From: Smallanthus sonchifolius
Lineage: Eukaryota > Streptophyta > Magnoliopsida > Asterales > Asteraceae
Direction: 5' to 3'
NCBI GenBank assembly: GCA_023525975.1
Contig: CM042034.1
Coordinates: forward strand, 61,392,279-61,456,278
DNA length: 64,000 nt
This document shows, in pieces, positions 53,979 through 63,928 of the stretch. The notes under the pieces are model-generated. The model had not been told where the DNA came from and did not search any database. It saw nothing but the letters and a program-made list of their open reading frames with translations. Positions within the stretch are counted from its first letter, which is position 1. Every line of letters starts with the position of its first letter. A program made the position numbers and the translations under genes.

Positions 53979-55171
53979 CTCACTTGGTGCAAGTCTATAT
54001 GGTGATCGAGCAATAGCGCTTCTCCGGGTGTTAGGTCAATCTGGAATTCGACCTGACAATGAGGTGGAAGACCAGGTAGGTCTTCAGGAAATACTTCTGG
54101 GAAATCACGAACGATAGGGATATCTTCTAGCTTTTTCTCCTCGAAAGACTTGTCAGCGACAAGGGCTAGTATTGCGGTATGACTCTTACGCAGACACTTC
54201 TGCGCCTTCATGAATGATATGATGCCCACGACTGAACCACTCCTCTCGTCCTGAACGGATAGGATCTCCCCTCTAGGAAAGGGCATACGAACGATCTTCT
54301 CACTACAGATGTTCTCAGCTTGGTTTTTAGATAACCAATCCATGCCCACAATTACGTCAAAACTGCCAAGTGTAACTGGCATGAGATCGATATCGAGTTT
54401 GTGACCAGATAGTCCTAACTCACATCCCTTGAGGATGTGGGTTGCTTCGATTACTTTACCGTCTGCTATCTCTACGGTATAATGATTTTCTAGTAATGTT
54501 GGGTTTGCTTCTAACCGACTACTAAAGTTTCTAGATATAAAACTTCTATCGGTGCCAGTATTAAAAAGTACAGAAGCAAAATGATTGTTTAAAGGAAACA
54601 TAGCGTTAACAACATTCCAATCATTCCTAGCTTCCCCCGAGCCAATCACGAAAGCTCGACCTTTAGCACCATTGTTGTTATTATTGCTATTACCACCCTG
54701 GTTGTTGTTACCATTGCCATTCCCGTTTCCATTTTTCTTCAACTGCGGATAGTTTTTCCTAAAATGTCCCTCCTTCCCACACTCAAAGAAGCCTTTGGGT
54801 GCTTCACCAGGTGGTGTCTGTTTGTTCTATAGTTCTTCCCTACAATCATTGGCCGAATGACCCATGTTTCCACACCATTGGCAACGGTATCGGTCACATG
54901 CTCCGTTATGGTGGAAATTACATTTGTTGCATTTCGGGTATTTACCAGCATACGAACCGTGATTCTGTTGAGAGGAGGCAGACTGAGTAAAGTTCTTGGA
55001 AGGTTCAAGCTTACGTTGTTGTTGCTTTTTTTGTTGAGGAGGTGGGTTTGACTGGAAAGTTTTGGAGTGTGAACTGCCAAACTTTCGCTTGTTGTCGGTT
55101 GTCTTTGATATTGCACCCCTAGGGGGTAGGGTGCCCTGAGCGACTGCCTGATCGGTTAACCTGTGAGCCAA
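53942..55171 (-). pseudogene. Element B gag zinc knuckles and protease
   Basis: One frame with a stop near 54827. It shows CNKCNFHHNGACDRYRCQWC with GNMGHSANDC (zinc knuckle), a decayed second knuckle (FFECGKEGHFRKNY, where the expected Cys are changed), an Asn-rich run, then protease with VLFNTGTDRSFIS (DTGA altered to NTGT) and GMDWL. The changed catalytic residue means protease would be inactive. Confidence 0.85.
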
Positions 55172-55183
55172 CCTGATAGTTTG

Positions 55184-55686
55184 CTAGATTGTAGTAGGAT
55201 TGGAAGATGTCACCATACTCTGAATTTGAGGAACTAAACCCTCGATGTATTTCTCGACCCTCTTATAGGGAGGTGTGACCATTTGAGGACATAAGTTTGC
55301 TAGCTCATGCGAACGAGTAGTATAGGCTTCAATTTTAGACCCCTCCATCTTGAGGTTCCAGAATTCGCCCTCAAGTTTATGCACTTCATCGCGGGGACAA
55401 TACTCCTCCCTCAACATAGTTTTAAATTCATCCCATGGCAATGCATTTGCCATCTCAAGAGTTAGCATTTGCACCTGGGAGTTCCACCATGTAAAGGTCG
55501 GACCCTCAAGTGTGCCAGATGCAAACTTCACCTGGTTGTCCGATGGACAATTGCACATTGCAAAGACGGATTCAGATTTCTCCATCCAGTGGAGTACGCC
55601 AACAGCCCCTTCAGCTCCACTAAAAGAGTGGGGCTTGCAATCCATGAAAGCTTTAAAAGTACAGGTCTGTTGGTTGTTGTGCTGAC
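55184..55686 (-). pseudogene. Element B gag core (exon 2)
   Basis: After the putative intron: CTFKAFMDCKPHSFSGAEGA, VLHWMEKSESVFAMCNCPSD, TFTWWNSQVQMLTLEMANAL, EEYCPRDEVHKLEGEFWNLK and EKYIEGLVPQIQSMVTSSNP. It aligns throughout with element A gag. A stop at 55184 interrupts the frame, which then continues at 55171. Confidence 0.88.
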
Positions 55687-55783
55687 CTGGATTGTAAACA
55701 AGAATGCGTTTTAGGAATACTAGATTTGAATTTGAGTTTAGAATGAATGATGACTCACTAGAATCGAAAATTGATTGATTTAC
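55687..55783 (-). other. Putative 97-bp phase-1 intron in element B gag
   Basis: Donor CCGGAG|GTAAATC and acceptor GTTTACAATCCAG|GTC in sense. It contains in-frame stops. Removal joins exon 1 (151 nt, 50 codons plus one base) in frame to exon 2, at the same place and phase as in A. Confidence 0.6.
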
Positions 55784-55934
55784 CTCCGGCATTAGCAGCG
55801 GCTTGGCTAGCTGCTACAGCTTCAGCCACACGCTCGTTTATAAGTGTCGTGAGCTCGACTGCAGTCATGTTGACATTTCTGCGACCGCCACGTTCACCAG
55901 CGCGTCCACCACGTCGGTTTCCATGTCCAGACAT
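55784..55934 (-). CDS. Element B gag exon 1
   Basis: MSGHGNRRGGRAGERGGRRN is a basic Gly/Arg start, followed by the helix LTTLINERVAEAVAASQAA that matches QLIAQRVAAAMEQYEAN of element A, and a short Ala/Asn/Gly end at the donor. The start is the first ATG after the spacer and gives the same exon layout as A. Confidence 0.7.
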
Positions 55935-56196
55935 TATCTTTTCATTCACAACATACAATAATGAGAAAAATACATCGCATTTTATCATCATACAAGTATA
56001 AGTAAACAAAAGAAATTTAAACCACAACATCTAACGTTTCATTAATAATAATCCTTGATAAAATAAATTGTAAAGGCTACAAAATAAATTCAATCAAACA
56101 TCAAACATCAAAATCCAGAAACATCTGTTAGATGGTAACAACTCTGCCCATCTAGGTTTAAAAGGAAAGAAAGAAATAAATAAATAAAATAAGATA

Positions 56197-56845
56197 TCAA
56201 ATGCCACTGCTAGCTGATGTAACATTAGATACTGCATCCTCGTCCTCAGCATAATCTTTTGTGGGTGCATCATCTGGTGTAACTCCTACTGCGTTAGCAG
56301 CTTCAAGTTGTGCCTCTAATTGCTCAATCCTAGTGTGGAGTATATATAGATTCCACTTTGCAGTGTTTAGCCGGTCTTCCATATCCAAGCATGAATTTGC
56401 CAAATTCTCATGAACCTTATCAGTGGCTGCTAATTCTGAAGTCAGTTTGGCAATCTTCTCATTCATCAGAGTCTCTCGCTCCAAGATGCCAGTAATCTCT
56501 CCCGCTGCGTCCCTCATGTTCTAGATCTCCCGGTCCATCCTAGCAACAAAGTCAGCTAACACCTGCTCATAGGGGTATTGCAATGGTGGCAAATCTCGCA
56601 CAGAAGATGAAGAAGAAGAAGAAGAAGAAGCAATGTCAGTGGTGAGTGGAGGTGGGACCTCCTCCTCGCGGGATACCAATCCCAGTCCTGCGTGTTTCCT
56701 CTGACACGCACATGAAAAGGCTCATCATACCCCATAGTGTTGTTGATCGGGTTGAGTCGGCGTCTCCTTGGCTCTAGCAAAGGTACTGTAGGAACATCAT
56801 GCTACTGAACGACTGGGAATGCAGGTGAATTGGGTGGTGTCGACA
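56197..56845 (-). pseudogene. Element B extra ORF between primer site and gag
   Basis: In sense, a frame starting MSTPPNSPAF (about 56845) runs with a stop after 14 codons, a frameshift near 56690 (after HVRVRGNTQ) and a stop near 56522, ending at 56197, 262 bp before gag exon 1. The N-terminal half is Pro/Arg-rich (EPRRRRLNPINNT) with a Ser run. The C-terminal 100 codons (MRDAAGEITGILERETLMNE, TRIEQLEAQLEAANAV) look like a coiled coil. Position, length and layout match the extra ORF of element A, though there is little sequence identity and no hydrophobic tail here. Confidence 0.55.
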
Positions 56846-57043
56846 TTTCCTGTACGTGATAAGTGAGTGTCATGTATGAGTGTAAGTGTTGTGTAACTAA
56901 TGCATGTGCGTAAGGATTGTTTTCTGTTTTGTGAGTTATTATACCCACGCTTCATCGCGGCACACATATTTATCCTTGAAGTAACAAAAAAAGGGTAAAA
57001 AAATAATATTACCCCTTGAAAAATTCTAGTTCTCTATAACCAA

Positions 57044-57057
57044 TGGCTCTGATACCA
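57044..57057 (-). other. Element B primer binding site (iMet tRNA)
   Basis: In sense TGGTATCAGAGCCA, three bases inside the 5' LTR. Confidence 0.95.
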
Positions 57058-57060
57058 ATC

Positions 57061-59597
57061 TGTCACACCCCCAAAATCCACTAACAGAGTTTTACCGTTA
57101 GGAGCGTGACATACCAGGATCTCAGTCATTAGTTACGTTGAACGAATCTATATGAGTTTAAGAAAAACACTAGTATTGCTCATAGTCACGATGCAACACT
57201 ATTAAATTAAAATACTGAGTAAATGCGAAATGCGGAAGCGAAAAGGTTTAACAAAATACATGCGCTAAAACAAATGCGCCCAAAACATACAAGTCAAAAT
57301 AAATAAATAAATAAATAAATAAATAAGTAAATTCGATGTTTGAAAAATAAATGAAACTCCAATGCATCCATGCCCTAATCTCGTGCTCGTACCTTAACGA
57401 CCTAATAAAAACATGCTAAAATATGTTAACACTAGGTTGGTGACTTCACAGGTTTCAATTGTAAGTAAAGATACTAGATAAAACAATTACATTTATATCA
57501 ATTGGTAGCTAGCCTAACAACATGTTACTAAAGCGTTTCGACACCGAAGCTGACTGTTTGTGTTTGATTTGCCTTCCACCATGTCTATCACGAAACAATA
57601 ATAAAATGTTAGGTCAATATTACACATGTTCGACTTCCCGTCGTGTTAGCACGACTAATGCGGGTGGGGCTTGTCATGCCCAGTAGTACTACTCAAGATT
57701 ACCTCGCTATTCCATATATTAAACGGTTCGATATGTAAGGACTTGTATGATATATTTGCGCTTAGTACAACAAGTGATATAAAAGAAATGTAAGATCTAA
57801 CTGTTTGTGTTCATATTTTCTCCCCCAAGTTTAAAACATAGAAAAAGGGGCCGTGAAACTCACCTTAGAATGCGTGCAGATGAAAGCTAATTAAAAACTG
57901 CTTGACTACTAACCGCAACCTATAAACATTGGTTTATAAGTGTGTGTTTGTGTAAGTTGACTTGAACTCTAAGTATCTAAACAATCCCATTGTTTTAAGT
58001 GTTTAGAAAATATTTAATAGTTTGACCAAGTTTGACCCGACGACCCGTTGGTGACCCGTTTAGTGATTTAATGTTTGGTTTGAATACTAACACACATAGT
58101 ATACAAGAAATTCAAGTTTTATGCTACACATGTCACAACTAACTTAGCATGGCAAGTTATGTCTACACAATGCACGTGCAATAAAGTTCCTACTTTTAAC
58201 AATGTATGAACACAAGTTTGGTTTCAATAGATTACATCATCTATAACACATTTGCATGATCATGACATGTTTATATACACATACTAATGCATGAAAGATC
58301 TTCACAACATACACCTTAGGTCTAGACATCAAGTTTCAAATTCTAAAAGTTTCTACTTTTAGTAACTTATGATCAATGCATACGATTTGTACCAAACAAC
58401 ACTTTAACAAGCTTTAATACATTCACAATAACATGCTAGCATCATACAATAACATCATGCACGTAAAAGTAATTTACATTCAACAAACACCTTTCAATAA
58501 AGTTTCCTCTTTAGGAAAGTCTACGATTTCTAGCTTTGTTAACAAGATTCAACGCATCCATTCAATTGTAAACTACTTAACTAGTATAAATACAATCATA
58601 ACAATCATCATTCACATCTAGCATGCAATCCTACAACATCACATAATCAAAAAGTCTCTACTTTAGACAAGTTATGAATCATATGAAACTAGGGTTTTCT
58701 AACTAACAATATACTCATCAAATAGTTGCAACAACATCAATCAAATAACCAATTATTAACATTATTTCAAAAACTCATGTTTGGATGAACTAGGGTTTCA
58801 ATCATAACTTTTATAATAAAAAAAGTAACGGAATCGGATGAAATAACTTACGTAGGAGTGTTAGAAATGCCTAGACTAGCTCGAATACACTTCCAATTGC
58901 AAGATTGAAGATCAAAGAGGGTGTGCTTGGATTGCTTGAAGCTCTCGACTCAAAGGGGGGGGGGTTGGGATCGTGATGGCTTCAAAAGGGAATAAGGGTT
59001 TAGGGTTTTTAATTTTTATAATTTTCCTTATATACACATTTGCATGCATGGGTTTTTAAATTGGATTATGGACTTTCTAAAGGTCCATAGGCTAATTTAA
59101 AACTAATTACACTAATAATAATTAAATCCCTTCATTATTATTTTTATAAAAACTCCATCTTTTATAAAAATTAACTAACACAATTAACATTCAATAAACA
59201 TGCGCGATATCAAGAGAATTCACATAATTCACGTAAATCATATAACACACAAAATCACATAATTTATATTAATTATAAATTATTAATTGTTCTAAATATT
59301 ATTCTTGATTAATCACCAACGTTCCGGGTTAGACTCAAGTGCGATCCGATAATTCTACGAGTTACCGCTGTGTGTGTATTAATTGACACATTTAATTAAC
59401 CTAATTAAATGCAATGCACGTGTGACTAACTGGGATGACTGAGTTTGTATGAACGATTCTTGAGATAACGATGTTTGTGTTAACGGAGTTAACCTGAATT
59501 TACCGAATGTCACATCATCCCCTTGTTAAAAGAATTTTTGTCCCGAAAATTAAGCGAAGTCGTTAGTTGTCTGAAATAAAAAGTTTAGGTTGTCACA
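57061..59597 (-). repeat. Element B 5' LTR
   Basis: 2537 bp, from TGTCACACCCCC to GGTTGTCACA on the + strand. It has an inner TGTCACA end at 59508-59514 and the 83-bp extension beyond it. A TAAA-type slippage (57300-57325) and a G run (58956-58964) distinguish it from the left LTR. Confidence 0.93.
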
Positions 59598-59602
59598 ATG
59601 TG

Positions 59603-62295
59603 GAACACATTAGGGCTGTTGTTCACAATCAAGAGGTTGCATTTTCTGAAGCAACAGTTAGAGAAGCCTTGCATCTAAATGATGACCCAGCTGCACCAAT
59701 TGAGTTTCCAAACTTCTATGTTAAAGAATGCTTCAGAAGAACGGCTCACCCGGACGAGTTCAAAAGTGGTCAGATTATCAAGAAATCCTTGCCAAGTCAC
59801 TGGAGATATATAGTGCAGATGTTCATTAACTGCCTATCAATCAGAAATGGTGGCTTCGATTCAGCAAATATTACAATGGCCTCAGCAATATTGGGTTTAA
59901 CCAAGGGAAGGAACTACAATTTTTCTTGTTTAATATTCAGACAATTAAAGGATAACTTGACAGGAGCAGTGAAGGAGAAATTTCTTGCATATCCAAGATT
60001 CCTACAGATTATCATCAACCATCTTCATCCCGAGCTTCAACAAGGTGGAAACACCTTTGTGTTCAATCATATGCTGTCCAAGACTCTCAATTATATGAGA
60101 AGTACAAACAAGAGAAACAACAGGGCTATCGCTGACATTTCCCTGTTCGGTCATGTTATTGGTGAAGAAGAAGAGTTCATCCTAGACATTGACCCTGATT
60201 TAGAAGAAGAAGATCTATCATCTGAGGAAGAAGAGGTAGAGATTGAACAAGATGAAGGAAATCAGCAAGAGGCTGAGGATGAAGCTGAGATCGATGTTGA
60301 GATGGAGATTCCTCATGATCAAGAAGAAGAGCAACCTATCATTGAACCAGTTATTGAAGCTCCTTTTATTGATCCTAAGATTATTGTTCAAGATGAAGAG
60401 GTACAAGCTCAAGTTGATCCTGAATTTAATGTGGAAGAAGAGGCTGCAGAGTCAAGTGGAACTCTGGATGCTGGTATATGTGGCTCTGATTATTACAAGT
60501 CCGAGTCAGATGAAAGGACTGAGCCTCTTGCATCCTCCTCTAAAAGGCAAGCTGATTTTGGTTCAGACTACGAATTGGAAGAACCAAGAGCCAAAAAGAT
60601 CAAAATAGGACTTGAAGACTTGTTATCTTCTTCTGATTCTAGAACTGACACTCCAGTTTCTACATCTCCACCATCACCACAATCAACACAACAACCCATT
60701 CCACCACCATCACCTCAACAAGCATATATTCCAATTCCACCTACCTCACCATCCCCTGAACCAACAACATCTATGCCAAGAGTAAAAACTTTGAGCTTGG
60801 AAGTAAAGAAATTACACGATCACATCCAAGAAAAGTACAAGGTAATTGAAGGCTTGACCACTGAGTTAAATGAATGTAAAGAAGAAGTCAAGGATCTGAA
60901 ACTAGAGGTTGGGGGTTTGCATACCCAACTTGATGTACAACAGACTCAGCTGGAAACCCAACAGAAGCTCATTTCAAAGCAGAAAAAAGAGTTTAAAGCC
61001 TTAGCTGAGATTGTTAAGCAGCTCAAGGCATCCTTAGTCAAGCCTGTTCAGCAACAAACAACCACTTCAACAGCTCAGGGGGAGACCACATCTGAAGTTG
61101 AACCCTCGTCTCCTACCTTTGTCACTGATCCAGAGTCTGCAATGACTAACTATACTGGCCATGCTGCCAAGACAAAGGAGGCTGTTGAAGTTAAGGTTGA
61201 AGAACAAGAGTTCGACCTTCCCTCAGCAAGTGAGAGAAGAGAAGTAAGGAAGAGAGGGAAGGGAACTATGGCTGAGGTAGAGACTGTGATTCTGGATGAA
61301 AAGGATGACCATCTGATGATGAGCTTAATGCCCTCCTAGATGAAATAGACAATTTTAGGTACAAGGACCTTCATCCAGAAATCCTACCCACTGAGGAAAG
61401 AGAGACTGAAAAGATAAGATATTTCACAGAGGAGGGAGATGAAATTCAAGCCCTTTCTGATGAAGAAGAAGAAGCAGAAGAAGATGTTCAAGTTTACATT
61501 GTTAAGCCTTTTATTCCTGAACCAGTCACCACAACATCTGAAGCTAGTCAAGCTCCAACTTAACCTCCCATTAATCCTGAATACCCAAACCCGAAGAAAC
61601 CTTGGTTGAGAAGGATTATACCAGAGGAGAGCGCACAAACATACGAATGGATAGCTGAACACCAAGAGCTCAAAAGGCCTCATGTTGGTTGGAAGTATGA
61701 TGCAGAGAGGAAGTTGTTCATAATTAAAAGAATCAGGGGAGGAGTTCAGCACTTCAAGAACATGACTGACTTCCAGACTCTCCCCTTCTATGACCTTAGA
61801 GATCTGGCCAAACTTCCCCTCCAGAATCCAGGGAATGTGATGATGGCTTCAGATTTTGAACACTTCCTGCATACACAGGTGAATTGTGACTTCAAGGGAA
61901 TGAAACCAAGGAAGACCAAGAAAAAGATTTCAAAGACCAGGTTTCATCCCAAGACAAAGAAGCCATATGTCTTCTTGAGGTACAAACCTGCCCACACCCA
62001 CAAGACCATCACTATTCCAAAGATTGTACCTGTCCAACTCCAAACTTTCAGAAAATGGTACTACAATCCTAACATTCGAAGTGCAGTAATAGGGTGTGAA
62101 GGAAAGGAAGATATTGTCATATTTGAGCCAATGGAGCTGTTAAAATTTCAACCTGAAGATCTGGAGGTGTTATTCCAGCATCACATTCAGGCTTATAGTG
62201 ATGAAGATGAGGTAGATGCCAAGGCCTATCAACGGATTGTGTCTCTCCATGTCAAACCTTACATCCCGAACACTACTGTAGGTCCAGCTGCTTAG
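59603..62295 (+). pseudogene. Element E env-like ORF, main part
   Basis: It resumes the frame broken at 32336. About 580 codons are open to 61339, then a frameshift near 61320 and a stop at 61561, then 229 open codons to 62295. N-terminal domain: VVHNQEVAFSEATVREALHL, HWRYIVQMFINCLSIRNGGF, LAYPRFLQIIINHLHPEL and ISLFGHVIGEEEE. An acidic, disordered middle follows, then a Pro/Ser-rich linker, then a coiled coil (60780-61040: LSLEVKKLHDHIQEKYKVIE, ELNECKEEVKDLKLEVGGLH). The C-terminal domain is shared with copia D. No membrane or signal segment is seen, so env-like refers only to position. Confidence 0.82.
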
Positions 62296-62323
62296 TGGAG
62301 AGCTGAAGACAGTAATGCAACAG

Positions 62324-62336
62324 CTTAGGGGGAGAT
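62324..62336 (+). other. Element E polypurine tract
   Basis: TTAGGGGGAGATTG lies directly before the LTR start TGTAGATACATG. Confidence 0.85.
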
Positions 62337-62471
62337 TGTAGATACATGTTTTCCTGTATAAACTGTTGTCATTATTGTATTTTGAACAATGTTAACTTAG
62401 TTTACTTTCTGTCATTTCATTATTGTAATTTCAGTTTATGTAATTTACTGTTTTATTTAGCAAGTCTGGGC

Positions 62472-62611
62472 CATCGAAACTACTTAGTTTCTATTGAGTT
62501 TCATCACTCGAAACTAGTAGTTTCGATAGATAGTAAGTTTTGACAGGTTAAGTCAATCACTTGTAAATGCTCAATCGAAACTAGTAGTTTCGGTTGGCAT
62601 AGTTTCGATAC
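62472..62611. repeat. P1 palindrome array, element E LTR
   Basis: Units at about 62473-62494 (right arm mutated), 62508-62527 (TCGAAACTAGTAGTTTCGAT), 62575-62593, and a half unit near 62601. The last lies 13 bp upstream of the TATA box. Confidence 0.9.
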
Positions 62612-62623
62612 CTGTTTACTTAC

Positions 62624-62631
62624 TATAAATA
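62624..62631 (+). promoter_or_regulatory. TATA box of element E LTR
   Basis: TATAAATAGCC, just downstream of the P1 array, with a transcription start expected about 30 bp further on. Confidence 0.7.
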
Positions 62632-62902
62632 GCCTAGTGTGAGAAGATTTAGGGTGTGAGTAGCGGCTGTAACCCTCAATTTCTCTTTCATATTGTTCTT
62701 CAATCAATACATCTTGCGTACTTGTTTGATACCTTTTCTTACAATTTCATATAAAATTTGTATTGATTGTGAGTGTGTATAGCCTGTTATCTTCACCAAA
62801 ATCTGTTTCTATCCTCTGTTTCACCTCCATACACACTATTTTTGCCTTTGTGTGTGGAGAATCGATTATCTGTGAGATTTCAAGTTGAAATCTGGAGCTA
62901 CA

Positions 62903-63594
62903 ACCATCACCGGTGACACCATCTCAGATCACATTGTCGGCAAAATCTCCAGCCACCACTGTAGACACCATGGTGAAGGTTGACGAACAGACCACCCATC
63001 CAGACCGTTGGAAACCAACCCACCATCCAGAAATGTAGGCGGCGAGCAATCGATGATGATACGAGTTAGGAAATTTTGGACACTGTTGCTACAACGACGG
63101 CGATGGCCCAAGCTAACCTACTAAGACAATCACCGCAGGAGAAGGTCTCCTACGATCCACCTCCGGTGTGAGAATCAGTGATGGGTTACTAGTGAGAAGT
63201 AGAGTAGGGAAAATAAGCTGAGAATGGAATACTTTACCTTGGAGTCCGACTTCTTATTTATACTCCGCCTTTAGTGAGCTTGTGACCCCTTTGGTGTCTT
63301 TGGCATGCACCTCGTCTTATGGTCCCTGCTCCTTGTCTCCAAGATTCTCTTAAAGGGGATAAGTCATAATGCTGACCCCTTTTTGGACCTTTTGTCTTAA
63401 ACATTGACCTTCCTTTTCCCTGCCGAGGTAAAGGTATGAATACTATTCCTTGTATGTGCACTCTGATCCTTCCTTATTTATCCTTTATTTGGATTGCATT
63501 CTTTATTACGCTACAGGTTCCTCCTTGCGGATCAGTTGGAGATACGCTACAGGTTCCGCCTTGCGATCTTTGCATTTCCCTTTTTCTTTCAATA
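62903..63594. other. Flank of element E, no gene recognised
   Basis: GC-richer than the nest, with no long frame. ACGCTACAGGTTCC repeats 36 bp apart (63510 and 63545), a small tandem duplication. The sequence probably belongs to the 5' leader of the gag-like element that follows. Confidence 0.45.
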
Positions 63595-63928
63595 TGAGTG
63601 ACCGATCAGATATGAGCCGTCGAAAATGCTTATTGAAACAAAATACCATTGATGCTTTGTGTTCGAAGTATCGTATTCCTCTTGGTTGTCAAGTTACTCT
63701 ACCGTTTGTTGATCACACAGTCCGCGATTGTCCGGCGGGTTCTGTTGCCTTATACACCAGCTTCTTTGAGTTTTAGAATCTTCGTCTTACTTTGTCTAAA
63801 TTCTGTGTTAGGGTTTTAAACTTTTATAACCTGAATCTCGCTCAAATAGCCCCTTTTGGTGTAAGCAAGATTTCTCATTTCGAGATACTGTGTAAGGCTC
63901 ACAGCGTTCCTAACACTCTTGGTCTCTT
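63595..63928 (+). pseudogene. Gag-like ORF of a Ty3/gypsy-type element (Transposase_28-like), broken
   Basis: MSDRSDMSRRKCLLKQNTID starts a frame with ALCSKYRIPLGCQVTLPFVD and VALYTSFFEF, then a stop at 63774. In the same frame beyond it, sequence like SKISHFEILCKAHSVPN follows, ending at GLF where a new LTR begins. The pattern (short helix, YTxFFEF, SHFEILC) resembles the family annotated as putative gypsy-type transposon, common in Asteraceae. That assignment is from memory. Confidence 0.55.

Larger units (their letters stand above)
32342..59597 (-). mobile_element. Element B: chromovirus-type Ty3/gypsy, TSD ATGTG, split by copia D
   Basis: LTRs are 32342-34847 and 57061-59597, with TSD ATGTG at 32337-32341 and 59598-59602, inside the env-like ORF of E. 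Sense order on the minus strand: primer site, extra ORF, gag exon 1, intron, gag-protease, RT, then a 16.4-kb copia D insertion within RNase H, then the rest of RNase H and integrase. It has several stops and frameshifts, and its LTRs are clearly more diverged than those of A, so it is older. Confidence 0.93.
5540..62902 (+). mobile_element. Element E: Sirevirus-like Ty1/copia, 5'-truncated, host of all nested insertions
   Basis: E reads on the + strand as RT (5565-6598), RNase H (20394-21048), a 3' spacer, an env-like gene (leader 30812-32140, coding 32141-32336 and 59603-62295), a polypurine tract (62324-62336) and a 3' LTR (62337-62902). Insertions F with A, C, and B with D and G account for about 49.9 kb. 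About 7.5 kb is E itself. The order pol then env-like ORF, and the GGGGGAG tract, fit the Sirevirus lineage. The 5' LTR, gag, protease and most of integrase are absent. The RT part has several stops, but the env-like part is largely open. Confidence 0.8.
62337..62902 (+). repeat. Element E 3' LTR
   Basis: It starts TGTAGATACATG after the polypurine tract. The end is placed at GGAGCTACA (62902) because the D LTR ends similarly (GGGACCTACA). No second LTR is in the window to confirm it. It contains a P1 array, a TATA box and a 5' transcript-like pyrimidine-rich region. Confidence 0.7.

Noticed and set aside
62903..63180. Host gene exon downstream of E
   Set aside because: The composition is gene-like but no frame longer than about 60 codons and no convincing exon structure is present.
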